The translations under genes and the position numbers were made by a program. A stretch of 64,000 bases of DNA, from positions 1,612,001 to 1,676,000 of the forward strand of contig NZ_CP142146.1 in the NCBI RefSeq assembly GCF_035918315.1, given 5' to 3'. Below, in pieces: positions 41,888 through 52,295 of this stretch. The notes below the pieces were generated by a model. That model was not told the origin of the DNA, did not search any database, and saw only the letters and a list, made by a program, of their open reading frames with translations. The stretch's first letter is position 1, and every line of letters starts with the position of its first letter. This DNA is from Vagococcus jeotgali (GTDB lineage: Bacteria > Bacillota > Bacilli > Lactobacillales > Vagococcaceae).

Positions 41888-43563
41888 TGATGAAACCTCA
41901 AATAAAAAATAACGAAACTGGTGTTTTCGGTATTGGAGGACTAGGGGAAATCGGTAAAAATACTTACGGGGTTCAATTTCAAGATGAAATCATCTTAATT
42001 GATGCTGGGATTAAGTTTCCAGAAGACGACCTATTAGGTATCGATTATGTCATTCCAGATTACCAATATATTATAAAAAACATCAAAAAAGTAAAAGCAC
42101 TTGTTATCACTCATGGTCATGAGGATCATATTGGTGGGATTCCGTTTTTACTACGCCAAGCTAATATTCCAATTTACGCCGGGCCTCTTGCTTTGGCTTT
42201 AATTCGTAATAAGCTTGATGAACATGGTCTACTTCGTGATGCTGAACTACATGAAATTAATGAAGATTCCGTTATTAAATTTCGTAAAACATCTGTCAGC
42301 TTCTTTAGAACAACTCATAGTATTCCTGAGGCCAATGGTGTCGTCGTTAAAACGCCATCAGGTAACATTGTTTATTCAGGAGATTTCAAGTTTGACTTTA
42401 CACCAGTAGGTAAACCAGCTGACTTACATAAAATGGCAAAACTTGGTGAAGAAGGTGTCTTGTGTTTACTATCTGATAGCACTAATGCAGAAGTCACAGA
42501 ATTTACTAAATCAGAAAAAGTCATTGGTGAGTCCATTTTAAAAATCATTGAAAAAGTAGAGGGACGTGTCATATTTGCAACATTTGCCTCAAATATTTTT
42601 AGATTACAACAAACAGCTGAAGCTGCTGTTAAAACTGGACGAAAAATTGCTGTTTTTGGTCGTAGCATGGAAAATGCAATTGTCAACGGCCGTGAATTAG
42701 GACACATTAATGTTCCTGATGATACGTTTATTGATGCTCGTGAGATTAATCAATACCCTGCTAATGAAGTGATGATTTTATGTACCGGCTCTCAAGGTGA
42801 ACCAATGGCTGCTCTAAGCCGCATTTCTAATGGTACTCACCGCCAAATCTCAATTCAACCTGATGATACGGTTATTTTCTCTAGCTCACCAATTCCTGGT
42901 AACACAGCAAGTGTGAATCGTTTGATTAACTTATTATCTGAAGCAGGTGCTAATGTGATTCATGGTAAAGTTAATAACATCCATACATCTGGTCATGGTG
43001 GACAACAAGAACAAATGCTACTACTACGCTTATTACAACCAAAATACTTCGTACCAGTTCACGGAGAGTATCGTATGCTTAATGTACATGCAAAATCAGC
43101 ACAAGCAACTGGTATTCCTAAAGAAAATTGCTTTATTTTAGAAAACGGAGACGTCTTAGCACTAACCGCTGATTCAGCTAGAATTGCTGGTCACTTTAAT
43201 GCTGATGATATTTATGTTGATGGTAGTGGTATTGGTGATATTGGTAATATCGTCTTAAAGGATCGCCGCATATTATCAGAAGATGGATTGGTTTTAGCTG
43301 TGGTTACAGTTGATTACACAACACAAACTATTGTTGCTGGTCCAGATATTTTATCTCGCGGGTTTATCTATATGCGTGAGTCTGGGGAATTAATTCAAAA
43401 AACACAAAAATTATTATTTAATGCTATTCGCAAAGGTTTAAAAGAACCTCATTGTGATGAAATGTTATTAAGTGAGATTATTGTAAACACCGTTCAGCCA
43501 TTTTTAGTAGAACAAACTGAACGTCACCCAATGATTTTACCAATGGTACTTGAAACAAAATAG
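41887..43563 (+). CDS. rnjA: Ribonuclease J1
   Basis: 558 residues, normal length. Metallo-beta-lactamase motif '[12 protein letters not shown]' (His76, His78, Asp80, His81), beta-CASP region with '[15 protein letters not shown]', 'SSSPIPGN' and 'HTSGHG', and the C-terminal domain of RNase J. It has 5'-3' exonuclease and endonuclease activity in mRNA turnover and rRNA maturation. Coupled to rpoY by a 1-base overlap, with a strong terminator behind it. Confidence 0.95.
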   Translation: MMKPQIKNNETGVFGIGGLGEIGKNTYGVQFQDEIILIDAGIKFPEDDLLGIDYVIPDYQYIIKNIKKVKALVITHGHEDHIGGIPFLLRQANIPIYAGPLALALIRNKLDEHGLLRDAELHEINEDSVIKFRKTSVSFFRTTHSIPEANGVVVKTPSGNIVYSGDFKFDFTPVGKPADLHKMAKLGEEGVLCLLSDSTNAEVTEFTKSEKVIGESILKIIEKVEGRVIFATFASNIFRLQQTAEAAVKTGRKIAVFGRSMENAIVNGRELGHINVPDDTFIDAREINQYPANEVMILCTGSQGEPMAALSRISNGTHRQISIQPDDTVIFSSSPIPGNTASVNRLINLLSEAGANVIHGKVNNIHTSGHGGQQEQMLLLRLLQPKYFVPVHGEYRMLNVHAKSAQATGIPKENCFILENGDVLALTADSARIAGHFNADDIYVDGSGIGDIGNIVLKDRRILSEDGLVLAVVTVDYTTQTIVAGPDILSRGFIYMRESGELIQKTQKLLFNAIRKGLKEPHCDEMLLSEIIVNTVQPFLVEQTERHPMILPMVLETK

Positions 43564-43607
43564 AAAATAAAACGGGGTAGGCCTTTTGAGCCTACCCTGT
43601 TTTATTT
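43564..43607. terminator. Bidirectional terminator behind rnjA
   Basis: 19-bp arms from AAAATAAAACGGGGTAGGC with one mismatch, a short loop, and T-rich exit in both directions. Confidence 0.85.
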
Positions 43608-43633
43608 TGATTTTTTACTATGATAACATATGA

Positions 43634-43667
43634 AAAAAGGAATCGCTGAATTTCAGCGATTCCTTTT
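43634..43667 (-). terminator. Terminator of the cold-shock gene
   Basis: AAAAGGAATCGCTGA and its complement form a near-perfect 15-16 bp stem with a tiny loop, 16 bp after the csp stop. The A-run becomes a T-run on the minus strand. Confidence 0.8.
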
Positions 43668-43682
43668 GATTATCGATTTAAA

Positions 43683-43883
43683 TTAAGCTTTTGTTACGTT
43701 AGCAGCTTGAGGTCCACGATCTGTTTCTTCGATTTCGAATTCTACAGGTTGGCCTTCTTCTAATGTTTTAAATCCGTCACCATCAATAGCTGAGAAGTGT
43801 ACGAATACATCATTTCCATCTTCTTGTTCGATAAATCCAAATCCTTTTTCTGCGTTAAACCATTTTACTTTTCCTTGAGCCAT
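43683..43883 (-). CDS. Cold-shock protein, CspA/CspB family
   Basis: 66 residues, typical size. RNP1 'KGFGFI' and RNP2 'DVFVHF' RNA-binding motifs are intact. It binds single-stranded RNA and prevents secondary structure. ATG 43883 has GAGGAGG upstream; the longer open frame is not translated. About 150 bp of leader-like sequence precedes it (to 44040), consistent with the long 5' UTRs of cold-shock genes, but no specific thermosensor fold was verified. Confidence 0.95.
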   Translation of the reverse strand: MAQGKVKWFNAEKGFGFIEQEDGNDVFVHFSAIDGDGFKTLEEGQPVEFEIEETDRGPQAANVTKA

Positions 43884-44045
43884 TGTTATATCCTCCTCGT
43901 GCCTAAGCACATGATAATTTTTGTAATACTTGCCTTCAGTCGATAGAGGGTATTATATACAACATCTATTGAGTTTCAAAACAACATTACAGAATAAGTA
44001 TAGCGCAAGTTTACCATAAGTGCAAGTGCAAACCCTTTCTATTCC

Positions 44046-44732
44046 TTAAAGTAAGGATTCTTCTTTAAAGCTAACGTACGTGTTTTCCCCAATAACTAAA
44101 TGATCTAAGACATCAATGCCCATCAATTTCCCACAATCCACCATCCGCTTTGTAAATTCTAAATCTTGAGGAGAAGGAGTGGGATCTCCTGATGGGTGAT
44201 TATGAACTAAAATAATCCGAAAGGCAGAAAGTCTCACAGCTAAATGAAATATCTCTCTTGGATGAGCAATAGATTGACTTAGTGTTCCAATAAAGATTGT
44301 CTCTTTTCGGATGATTTGATACTTTACATCTAAGTAAAGCACAACAAAATGTTCCTGAGTCATCCCTCTCATCTCTTCAATTAATTGATGGCCTAAGCTC
44401 AGACTAGAACTAATATTTCCAAACTTTTTTTGTGAAATCCCTGCTAATCGTTTGCCTAATTCTACAGTGGCTTTTAATTGAATTGCTTTAGCTTCACCAA
44501 TCCCCTTAATATTCACTAATTCCTCTACATGTGCATTTTTTAAACCATATAGTCCGTCACATTCTTCTAAAACTTGTTGAGATAGCTCTAAGACAGGCAT
44601 AGATTTATAGCCAGATTGTAAGATAATTGCTAATAACTCTTCGTTTGATAAAGAATCTGCCCCTAAATTTACTAGGCGCTCTCTTGGTTTATAATGATCT
44701 ATTAATAATAACTCCTGAGATGTATTTTTCAC
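44046..44732 (-). CDS. radC: RadC family JAB-domain protein
   Basis: 228 residues. N-terminal helix-hairpin-helix-like segment ('LVNIKGIGEAKAIQL') and C-terminal MPN/JAB domain with metal-binding 'HNHPSGDPTPSPQD' (177-190). Despite the name, a DNA repair role is not established; the domain resembles metalloproteases or nucleases. Follows the HAD gene on the same strand after about 50 bp. Confidence 0.93.
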   Translation of the reverse strand: MKNTSQELLLIDHYKPRERLVNLGADSLSNEELLAIILQSGYKSMPVLELSQQVLEECDGLYGLKNAHVEELVNIKGIGEAKAIQLKATVELGKRLAGISQKKFGNISSSLSLGHQLIEEMRGMTQEHFVVLYLDVKYQIIRKETIFIGTLSQSIAHPREIFHLAVRLSAFRIILVHNHPSGDPTPSPQDLEFTKRMVDCGKLMGIDVLDHLVIGENTYVSFKEESLL

Positions 44733-44783
44733 AAAAAAACCTCCTTCTACGCTATAAATATACGCAACAGGAAGTTTATTTAT

Positions 44784-45449
44784 TTAAACTGATTTCACAA
44801 AATCTAACACACTAAATAAATCTGGACAAACACTAAAAGCTTTTTCTTCTACTTCAGCATCAGGAGCAATCAAATCTGGTACCATAATAACAGGCACACC
44901 AGCACAGTAGGACGCTCTAATACCATTTAGAGAATCTTCAAGCATCACTGTCTCATCTTTTTTCGTCCCTAACATCTCAACTGCTTTTTCAACAATTTCA
45001 GGATTAGGTTTAGCATGTTCTACATCATCCCCACTGACAATCCCTTTAAATAAATGAGTCATATTAGCTTTTTCTAAAAGTAAGTCAATTGCCACACGCT
45101 TATTACTAGAACAAATAACACAAGGAATATCATGGTCATTTAAATAAGTTAATAATTCCATAATACCTGGTTTCAAAGGTGCTCCTTGCTCATTAAATTC
45201 TTTCCAAATAGCCTCACGACTATCTTCGAAAAAGGCATCAATATCTTCTTGACCCACATGTTTAAAATCTTTTAAATATTTTTGATAAACGGCTGCTTCA
45301 CCTAATCCGACTTCTGATAAGTAATAATCAGCATCATAACCTGTCATATTATATTTTTTTGATGTTTCAATATTTTGTCTAGAATAAACTGACTCTGTAT
45401 CAAATACTAACCCATCCATATCAAAAATAACGCCACTTACTTTTTTCAA
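44784..45449 (-). CDS. HAD-superfamily hydrolase, beta-phosphoglucomutase-like
   Basis: 221 residues. Motif I 'FDMDGLVFDTE' (nucleophile Asp10), motif II 'ICSSNKR', and 'MLEDSLNGIRASYCAGV' for the acidic motif. The small helical cap after motif I is typical of the phosphoglucomutase-like subclass. Start codon is TTG with AGGAGG eight bases upstream. A phosphatase on a small phosphorylated metabolite is likely; substrate unknown. Lies 4 bp after folC. Confidence 0.9.
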   Translation of the reverse strand: MKKVSGVIFDMDGLVFDTESVYSRQNIETSKKYNMTGYDADYYLSEVGLGEAAVYQKYLKDFKHVGQEDIDAFFEDSREAIWKEFNEQGAPLKPGIMELLTYLNDHDIPCVICSSNKRVAIDLLLEKANMTHLFKGIVSGDDVEHAKPNPEIVEKAVEMLGTKKDETVMLEDSLNGIRASYCAGVPVIMVPDLIAPDAEVEEKAFSVCPDLFSVLDFVKSV

Positions 45450-45453
45450 ATTC

Positions 45454-46755
45454 TTATCCTCCTAATAATGTTTGTCTCACTTGAGAAATAAAATAAAGGG
45501 AGCCTGTCATTAAAACCAAGTCATCACCTTCAACCTCAGATAACACAGCAATAAGTGCTTGTTCCCAGTGATTATAAGATTTTATCCCTATTGCTTCGTA
45601 ATCTGTTTGCTTCATTGCTTTTGGAAAATCAAATGTTATCACTTTAAGATTCACCTGTTTAACTTCTTCAAGTTTTTGCAGCATCCCTAGAACATTTTTT
45701 GTCCCTAGAGCACCAAAGATAATATGAACTCTTTTATCTTTAAATTCTGTTTTTAAATTATCTACTAATACATCAATAGCAGCTTCATTATGGGCTCCGT
45801 CAAGAACAATTAAAGGCTCATCAGATACCTTCTCCATTCGACCTGGCCAACTTGCTTTAGATAAACCTATTTGATAATCCCTATTTCTTACTGGTAAATA
45901 AAGCATTTGACTTAATAAAGTAAATACTTCAATAGCTACACTCGCATTATCTATTTGATGTTTACCTTGGAGCGGAATATGAATCTCTTTCAAACTTAAC
46001 TCTTGAGATTTGTACTCAAATACTTCTCCCCAACTTATAGGAACAGAACGTTTTCGGCCTACAAAATCAACACCTAGACGTTTAATAACAGAGTGTTTCT
46101 CACTAGCTATACTAGCTATTTCAAAAAAAGCCTCATCACTGACTTTTCCAACTACAACTGGGACATGAGATTTAATGATTCCAGCTTTTTGATAAGCGAT
46201 TTCTTTGATAGTATGACCTAATATATCCATGTGATCCATTCCAATTGTTGTGATGACAGAAATAAGGGGTATTATCACATTTGTTGCATCATATAGACCA
46301 CCTAGACCAACCTCAACTAGTACAATATCTACTTCTTTTTGTTTAAAATATAATAGCATCATAGCCGTTAATATTTCAAATTCAACTGTATTAAATAATA
46401 CCTCATCTCGATCCATCTCTTCGACAATCGGAATCACCTGTTTAGCTAAAGCAACTAAATCCTCATCTGGTATCTCTTTACCATTGATTGCAATACGCTC
46501 ATTAAATGATTCAATGTAAGGTGAGGTAAAGGTTCCAACTTTTAACCCTTGCTCTTCAAGTAAGCAACGTAAAAAAGTCGTTGTCGAACCTTTTCCATTT
46601 GTTCCTGCAATATGAACCATTTTAAGTGACGTCTGGGGGTTACCAAGTCTATTTAGTAACTCTTCTACCCGAATCAACCCTGGTCTGATACCAAATTTTA
46701 ATCTGTCATGTATCCAAGCCACTACGTCCTCATACTCATAAGTCAATCTGCTCAC
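45454..46755 (-). CDS. folC: Folylpolyglutamate synthase / dihydrofolate synthase
   Basis: 433 residues. P-loop 'GTNGKGSTTTFL' (51-58), 'IGMDHMDILGHT' and 'LDGAHNEAA' are the Mur ligase-type signatures of FolC. It adds glutamates to folates. Follows valS by 4 bp, the common Firmicutes order valS-folC, so its expression may respond to the valS T-box. Confidence 0.95.
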   Translation of the reverse strand: MSRLTYEYEDVVAWIHDRLKFGIRPGLIRVEELLNRLGNPQTSLKMVHIAGTNGKGSTTTFLRCLLEEQGLKVGTFTSPYIESFNERIAINGKEIPDEDLVALAKQVIPIVEEMDRDEVLFNTVEFEILTAMMLLYFKQKEVDIVLVEVGLGGLYDATNVIIPLISVITTIGMDHMDILGHTIKEIAYQKAGIIKSHVPVVVGKVSDEAFFEIASIASEKHSVIKRLGVDFVGRKRSVPISWGEVFEYKSQELSLKEIHIPLQGKHQIDNASVAIEVFTLLSQMLYLPVRNRDYQIGLSKASWPGRMEKVSDEPLIVLDGAHNEAAIDVLVDNLKTEFKDKRVHIIFGALGTKNVLGMLQKLEEVKQVNLKVITFDFPKAMKQTDYEAIGIKSYNHWEQALIAVLSEVEGDDLVLMTGSLYFISQVRQTLLGG

Positions 46756-46759
46756 CTAC

Positions 46760-49405
46760 TTAAATACTTTTTAATGATGCAATACGCTCTGTAACTAAGG
46801 CTTGTTTTTCCAAGTAGTCTTTTTCTTTCATTCGTTCTGCTTCGACTACTTTTTCAGGAGCACTAGAGACAAATTTTTCATTACTTAGTTTTTTCTGAAC
46901 TCGCTCTACTTCTTGAGTCCATTTAGTTAATTCTTTTTCTAAACGATTAATCTCTTCTTCAATATTAATCAAATCAGCTAGTGGTAAATAAATCTCAGCT
47001 CCAGTAATTACAGCACTCATAGCTAAATCAGGCACATCAATTGTATCTGCAATCTCTAAGACTTCAGGGTTACAAAAACGCTCAATATAGTTTGTATTAG
47101 CCAGTAAAAAGTCTTTTACAGAATCTTTTGATGTTTTGATTAACAGTGTAATCTCTTTAGACATTGGGGCATTTACCTCAGCACGAGCATTACGAACTGA
47201 TCTAATCAATTCTTTTAAAACTTCCATACCTTCTGCTGCCTCAATATCTGTCAGCTCTGGATTAACAGTTGGATAAGAGGCAACGACAATTGACTCACCA
47301 GAATGAGGGATTTTCTCCCAAATCTCTTCTGTAACAAATGGCATGATTGGGTGTAGTAAGCGTAAAATATTATCTAGTGTATAAACTAAGACACTTCTTG
47401 TCATTTGTTTTTGGACTTCATCGTCACTAAATAAGACGTCCTTACTCATCTCAATATACCAATCACAAAAATCATCCCAGATAAAGTTATATAAATAACG
47501 ACCAGCCTCACCAAACTCAAAACGGTCAAAGAAATACGTCACACGCTCAATCGTTTCATTTAATCGTGTTAAAATCCATTTATCAGGAACTGTTTGATGT
47601 CCATCTAAGTTTACCTCGTCAATAGTCATCCCTTCGACGTTCATTAAAACAAAACGTGAAGCATTCCAAATTTTGTTAATAAAGTTCCAAGAGGCATCCA
47701 TTTTTTCATAACTAAAACGCATATCTTGACCAGGTGTAGACCCGTTTGATAAGAACCAACGTAGGGCATCAGCACCGTATTGCTCAATGACATCCATTGG
47801 GTCAATTCCATTACCTAAAGATTTACTCATCTTACGTCCATCTTCAGCACGAATTAAGCCATGAATTAAGACATTATCAAAAGGTTTTTCTCCAGTAAAT
47901 TCTAAACTTTGGAAAATCATACGACTTACCCAAAAGAAAATAATATCATAACCTGTGACTAAAGTATTTGTTGGGAAATAACGTTTAAAGTCTTCTGAAT
48001 CAAGATCTGGCCAACCCATAGTAGAAAATGGCCATAGAGCTGAGCTGAACCATGTATCTAAGACGTCTTCATCTTGTATCCAGTTTTCAGTATCTACTGG
48101 AGACTCAGTGCCCACATACATCTCACCTGTTTCTTTATGGTACCAAGCAGGAATCTGGTGACCCCACCATAGCTGACGAGAGATAACCCAGTCGTGTACA
48201 TTTTCCATCCATGTTAAGAACGTTTGATTAAAGCGTGGTGGGTAAAAATTAACAGCATTGTCAGTTTCTTGATTTTTAATTGCTGTTTCTGCTAATTTTT
48301 CCATACGAACAAACCACTGTGTTGAAAGACGTGGTTCAATAACGACACCAGTTCGTTCTGAGTGACCAACGCTATGTGTCATTTTTTCAATTGTTTTTAA
48401 TAAACCTAACTCATCCATCTCTTTTACTAATTCTTTACGAGCTATAAAGCGGTCCATACCTTCATATTTACCAGCTAACTGATTCATAATGGCTTCATCA
48501 GTCATCACGTTAATACGAGGTAGGTCATGACGATTACCAACCTCAAAGTCATTAGGATCATGGGCTGGGGTAATTTTTACGACACCTGTTCCAAAATCCA
48601 TCTCCACATACTCATCAGCAATAATGGGAATTTCACGATTTACAATTGGTAACATCACTGTCTTACCAATTAAATCTTGATAACGCTCATCATTAGGATG
48701 AACAGCAACTGCCGTATCTCCAAGCATCGTCTCAGGACGAGTCGTTGCAATTTCTAAATTACCACTACCATCAGCTAATGGATAGTACATATGATAAAAA
48801 GCACCTTCAACATCTTTATGAATCACTTCAATATCAGACAAAGCTGTTTTTGCTTGAGGATCCCAATTAATAATATATTCTCCGCGGTAAATTAAATCTT
48901 TTTCATATAGACCTACAAAGACTTTTTTAACAGCCTCTGACAGGCCATCATCTAGTGTGAAACGTTCACGAGAATAATCAAGTGATAACCCTAATTTTCC
49001 CCACTGCTCACGAATATGTCCTGCATACTCTTCTTTCCACTCTTTTGTTGTGTCGATAAATTTCTCACGGCCTAAGTCATATCTACTAATACCTTCTCCG
49101 CGTAATTTTTCCTCAACTTTAGCTTGAGTTGCAATACCGGCATGATCCATACCAGGAAGCCATAGCGTATCATAGCCTTGCATTCTTTTTTGACGAATAA
49201 TCATGTCCTGTAAGGTTGTATCCCAAGCATGACCTAAATGTAGTTTTCCTGTCACGTTTGGTGGTGGGATAACAACTGAATATGGTTCAGCCTCTAAATT
49301 ACCACTTGGTTTAAACAAGTCTCGTTCTAACCACTTGTCGTATCTACCTTGCTCTACTTCTTTTGAATCAAATTTTGGTGCTAAATTATTGCTTGTTTCA
49401 CTCAT
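46760..49405 (-). CDS. valS: Valyl-tRNA synthetase
   Basis: 881 residues, full length. HIGH-type motif '[15 protein letters not shown]' (HLGH at 56-59) and '[12 protein letters not shown]', editing domain between them ('[18 protein letters not shown]'), anticodon-binding domain, and the C-terminal coiled coil ('[21 protein letters not shown]'). It charges tRNA-Val. A T-box leader with its own promoter lies upstream, so transcription should rise when tRNA-Val is uncharged. Confidence 0.97.
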   Translation of the reverse strand: MSETSNNLAPKFDSKEVEQGRYDKWLERDLFKPSGNLEAEPYSVVIPPPNVTGKLHLGHAWDTTLQDMIIRQKRMQGYDTLWLPGMDHAGIATQAKVEEKLRGEGISRYDLGREKFIDTTKEWKEEYAGHIREQWGKLGLSLDYSRERFTLDDGLSEAVKKVFVGLYEKDLIYRGEYIINWDPQAKTALSDIEVIHKDVEGAFYHMYYPLADGSGNLEIATTRPETMLGDTAVAVHPNDERYQDLIGKTVMLPIVNREIPIIADEYVEMDFGTGVVKITPAHDPNDFEVGNRHDLPRINVMTDEAIMNQLAGKYEGMDRFIARKELVKEMDELGLLKTIEKMTHSVGHSERTGVVIEPRLSTQWFVRMEKLAETAIKNQETDNAVNFYPPRFNQTFLTWMENVHDWVISRQLWWGHQIPAWYHKETGEMYVGTESPVDTENWIQDEDVLDTWFSSALWPFSTMGWPDLDSEDFKRYFPTNTLVTGYDIIFFWVSRMIFQSLEFTGEKPFDNVLIHGLIRAEDGRKMSKSLGNGIDPMDVIEQYGADALRWFLSNGSTPGQDMRFSYEKMDASWNFINKIWNASRFVLMNVEGMTIDEVNLDGHQTVPDKWILTRLNETIERVTYFFDRFEFGEAGRYLYNFIWDDFCDWYIEMSKDVLFSDDEVQKQMTRSVLVYTLDNILRLLHPIMPFVTEEIWEKIPHSGESIVVASYPTVNPELTDIEAAEGMEVLKELIRSVRNARAEVNAPMSKEITLLIKTSKDSVKDFLLANTNYIERFCNPEVLEIADTIDVPDLAMSAVITGAEIYLPLADLINIEEEINRLEKELTKWTQEVERVQKKLSNEKFVSSAPEKVVEAERMKEKDYLEKQALVTERIASLKSI

Positions 49406-49439
49406 TACTTTGCCTTCCCTTCCTAACTAAAAAAATAAA

Positions 49440-49659
49440 AAAAAACGCCCTAAAGTATGTCTACTTTAGGACGATATAATCGTGGTACCACCTATATTCA
49501 TAGGTAAAAAAACCTATCTCAATTGTGAGATAACGGTCACAAATCCGTCACTGCTCCAAAGCAACCTTCATACTCTTCAAAGGAAAATGTTTCAGCCTAG
49601 CATTTTCTCTCTGAGTCTTTTCCAAGTATTACTCCTCTTTTTCCTAGCAGTTGATGTAT
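49440..49659 (-). promoter_or_regulatory. T-box riboswitch of valS-folC
   Basis: The minus strand carries the T-box core GTGGTACCACG (around 49481-49492), preceded by a long stem-I region. It is followed by the terminator hairpin CGTCCTAAAGTA / TACTTTAGGGCG (49446-49473) with a T-run. Val codons of the GTN type occur in the stem-I region (for example in GAGTATGAAGGTTGC), but I could not fix which is the specifier. Confidence 0.9.
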
Positions 49660-49665
49660 GACTAT

Positions 49666-49694
49666 ATTCTACAATGCTTTTGTTATCGCGTCAA
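49666..49694 (-). promoter_or_regulatory. Promoter of the valS T-box transcript
   Basis: Minus strand TTGACG (49694-49689), exactly 17 bp, TAGAAT (49671-49666). The predicted start near 49659 matches the beginning of the T-box leader. Confidence 0.7.
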
Positions 49695-49696
49695 AC

Positions 49697-50188
49697 CTAG
49701 ATTAATTCTTTTGCAGCTTTAAGTGCTACTCCGTAATTTGGCTCACTTGATACTTCTGGAACAATTTCCATATAGTTAATCACACCATCTTGATCAACGA
49801 CAATAATCGTTCTAGCTAAACGATTAATTTCCGGAATAAGTAAACCATAAGCCTCACCAAATTTACCATCTTCATCACGTAACATTGTCATGTCGACACC
49901 TTTAGCTGAACACCAATTAGCTAGCTCTTCTTTTGTGTTATTTGAAACTGTTACAAAATTAATATCTGTAACATCTGCTGCTTCGTGATTAAAACGTGTT
50001 GTTTGTAGGGCACAAATACCTGTATCAATATCTGGAACAACACTAATAATAACTGGTTTCCCTTTTAAACCACTAAGTGTTACAACCTCATCAGATAAAT
50101 CTAACATATTAAAATCCGGTGCTTTTTCGCCAATTTTTGGTTGTGTTCCTTTTAACTCAACTTCTTGACCTTTTAATGTAACGTTCAT
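49697..50188 (-). CDS. tpx: Thiol peroxidase
   Basis: 163 residues, family size. Peroxidatic Cys59 in 'DTGICALQTTRFN' and resolving Cys93 in 'ANWCSAKG' are both present. A thioredoxin-like fold enzyme that reduces hydroperoxides with electrons from thioredoxin. Lies next to the redox regulator gene rex, about 75 bp downstream on the same strand. Confidence 0.93.
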   Translation of the reverse strand: MNVTLKGQEVELKGTQPKIGEKAPDFNMLDLSDEVVTLSGLKGKPVIISVVPDIDTGICALQTTRFNHEAADVTDINFVTVSNNTKEELANWCSAKGVDMTMLRDEDGKFGEAYGLLIPEINRLARTIIVVDQDGVINYMEIVPEVSSEPNYGVALKAAKELI

Positions 50189-50265
50189 ACTGACACTTCC
50201 TTCTTTATAAGTTACTTACTAGTATAAAGAATATATCTGAAATACACAAAAGAGATGCCTATCTA

Positions 50266-50922
50266 TTACAGTGATTCTAAATCAGCATGATTATAATTTT
50301 CATCATAATAAATAAGTGTTAATAACTCTGTCGTTAGATCAATGTATTGGACTTGAACATTATTAGGAACTTTGACACGTTTTGGGGCAAAATTTAAAAC
50401 TGCCGTTACACCAGAAGACACTAATTCATCAATAACTTTTTGAGCCTTACTACTAGGTACTGTCATAATGGCTGTTGTGATGGCCTCTTTTTCTATCACA
50501 ACCTTCATATCTTCCATTTGTTGAATAACAATACCATTAACTTTTTCTCCAATTAATTCTGGATCAGTATCAAAAGCTGCTACAATATTTAAATTATTAT
50601 TTCGTCTAAAATTATTTGTGACAAGTGCCTTACCCAAATTACCTACACCAACTAAAGCAATTCTTTTTTCAATATCAGTGCTTAAAATCTCACTAAAAAC
50701 TTCGATTAAATAAGGCACATCATAACCATATCCACTACGCCCAAGTTCGCCAAAATGGGAAAAATCTCGCCTAATTGTTGCTGATGGGATTTGAATCATT
50801 TTACTAAATTCACTTGATTTTATTCTTGTTACACCTGCATCTTCTAAAGTTTTCAAATATCTAAAGTACAATGGAATACGCTTGGCTGTTGCTTTTGGAA
50901 TCATTTTAGTCTTCTCTACCAT
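50266..50922 (-). CDS. rex: Redox-sensing transcriptional repressor Rex
   Basis: 218 residues. N-terminal winged helix ('KATAKRIPLYFRYLKTLEDAG', 'IPSATIRRDFSHFGELGRSGYGYDV') and Rossmann domain with 'VGVGNLGKAL' for NADH/NAD. The C-terminal helix swaps between subunits in the family. It represses fermentation and respiration genes when NADH is low. A Rex-box-like site lies just upstream, suggesting autoregulation. Confidence 0.95.
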   Translation of the reverse strand: MVEKTKMIPKATAKRIPLYFRYLKTLEDAGVTRIKSSEFSKMIQIPSATIRRDFSHFGELGRSGYGYDVPYLIEVFSEILSTDIEKRIALVGVGNLGKALVTNNFRRNNNLNIVAAFDTDPELIGEKVNGIVIQQMEDMKVVIEKEAITTAIMTVPSSKAQKVIDELVSSGVTAVLNFAPKRVKVPNNVQVQYIDLTTELLTLIYYDENYNHADLESL

Positions 50923-50944
50923 ACCACAAGACGCCCCCTAAAAA

Positions 50945-50962
50945 TTGTGATTTCATTCACAT
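50945..50962. promoter_or_regulatory. Rex operator upstream of rex
   Basis: TTGTGATTTCATTCACAT matches the Rex consensus (TTGTGA-N6-TCACAA) apart from the outermost base pair, 23 bp from the rex start codon. Confidence 0.75.
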
Positions 50963-51008
50963 TTAGTTTAGCATTTATTCAATTCTATTTCAATTGCTGT
51001 GTGAAAAA

Positions 51009-51056
51009 ACACCCCTTAAATAATAAGCATCATTCGCACTTTTATTTAAGGGGTGT
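51009..51056 (-). terminator. Terminator of the nifS-thiI operon
   Basis: Perfect 15-bp arms ACACCCCTTAAATAA with an 18-nt loop and a T-run on the minus strand, directly behind thiI and before the rex promoter region. Confidence 0.85.
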
Positions 51057-51064
51057 TTTATTAG

Positions 51065-52282
51065 TTAAAATAACTCTGCCATGTCTGTGGTTTCTTGATT
51101 TAAGAATTTATCACCAGATTTAACTTCTTCTATAACAAACCCAGCTAAAGATCGTTGAATCAATCCTTCAACATCTAAACGTGCTTCAAATTCTTCAACT
51201 TTATCTAATTTGGGTTTTGTTTTTGGCTCAGGTGGAGCAAAAATTGTACAGCAATCTTCAAAAGGTTGAACTGCTAATTCAAAAGTATCAATTTTTTCAG
51301 CTAATTCAATAATTTCTGATTTATCCATAGTAATCACAGGCCTAATGACAGGTGTTGTCGTCACAGCATTGATTGCTAACATACTATGCATTGTTTGTGA
51401 TGCTACTTGACCAAGAGATTCACCGTTAACAATAGCTAAACCTTCACGTTGTTCTCTAATAGCATCTGTCAAACGCATCATAAACCTTCTTGTCACCGTC
51501 ATCCAGTAACCTTGTGGAATGGATTGTTTAATCTCTTCTTGAATTTCAGTGAAAGGTACGGTGATAAATTTGATACCACCAACATAAGGAGTTAACCTGA
51601 CAGCTAAATCTTTAGCCTTGTTTAGTGATTGTTCACTTGTGTATGGCGGGCTATAAAAATGTACTGCTTCAATTTCCATACCACGCTTCATTGCTAAATA
51701 CCCTGCAACAGGTGAATCAATCCCACCTGACAACATAAGCATACCCTTACCACTTGATCCAACAGGCAAACCTCCAGCACCTAAAACTGTTTCACAAGAT
51801 AAGTATGCTGCTTCATTACGAACCTCTACATCAACTCTAATATCAGGTTGAACCATTTTAATTTCAATACCTTCAACTCCCTTATAAATAGCAGAGCCTA
51901 CTTCACGGTTTAACTCATTACTATCCCAAACAAATTGTTTGTCAGACCGTCTACTTTGAACTTTAAATGATTGACCTGGAGTAAACATATCTTTTACCAT
52001 TTCAGTAGCTGTTTGACAAATAATCTCTGGATCCTTCTCAACTTTTACAACAGGAGAAAAACTTTGGATACCAAAAATTGGTATCAGTCTTTCCATCACT
52101 GCTTGATCATCTGTACCATTTAAAGTTAAATGCATACGATCACGGTCACTATTAATTTTGACATCTGGAAAAGAGTACAAACTTTTCTTTATGTTATGAG
52201 CTAGCTGACTAATAAATAACTTTCTATTACGCCCTTTTGTTGACAATTCACCGTAGCGAATCATGATTTCTGTCGCTTTCAT
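51065..52282 (-). CDS. thiI: tRNA 4-thiouridine synthase
   Basis: 405 residues, the short Firmicutes form without a rhodanese domain. N-terminal ferredoxin-like and THUMP domains, then the adenylation P-loop 'SGGIDSP' (185-191) and '[12 protein letters not shown]'. It uses sulfur from a cysteine desulfurase to make s4U in tRNA. Follows the desulfurase gene by 13 bp, matching the known NifZ-ThiI partnership. Confidence 0.95.
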   Translation of the reverse strand: MKATEIMIRYGELSTKGRNRKLFISQLAHNIKKSLYSFPDVKINSDRDRMHLTLNGTDDQAVMERLIPIFGIQSFSPVVKVEKDPEIICQTATEMVKDMFTPGQSFKVQSRRSDKQFVWDSNELNREVGSAIYKGVEGIEIKMVQPDIRVDVEVRNEAAYLSCETVLGAGGLPVGSSGKGMLMLSGGIDSPVAGYLAMKRGMEIEAVHFYSPPYTSEQSLNKAKDLAVRLTPYVGGIKFITVPFTEIQEEIKQSIPQGYWMTVTRRFMMRLTDAIREQREGLAIVNGESLGQVASQTMHSMLAINAVTTTPVIRPVITMDKSEIIELAEKIDTFELAVQPFEDCCTIFAPPEPKTKPKLDKVEEFEARLDVEGLIQRSLAGFVIEEVKSGDKFLNQETTDMAELF

Positions 52283-52295
52283 TGCTTACTCCTTT

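Noticed and set aside
42372-42707. Minus-strand open frame inside rnjA
   Set aside because: Antisense shadow of a conserved gene with no recognisable product.
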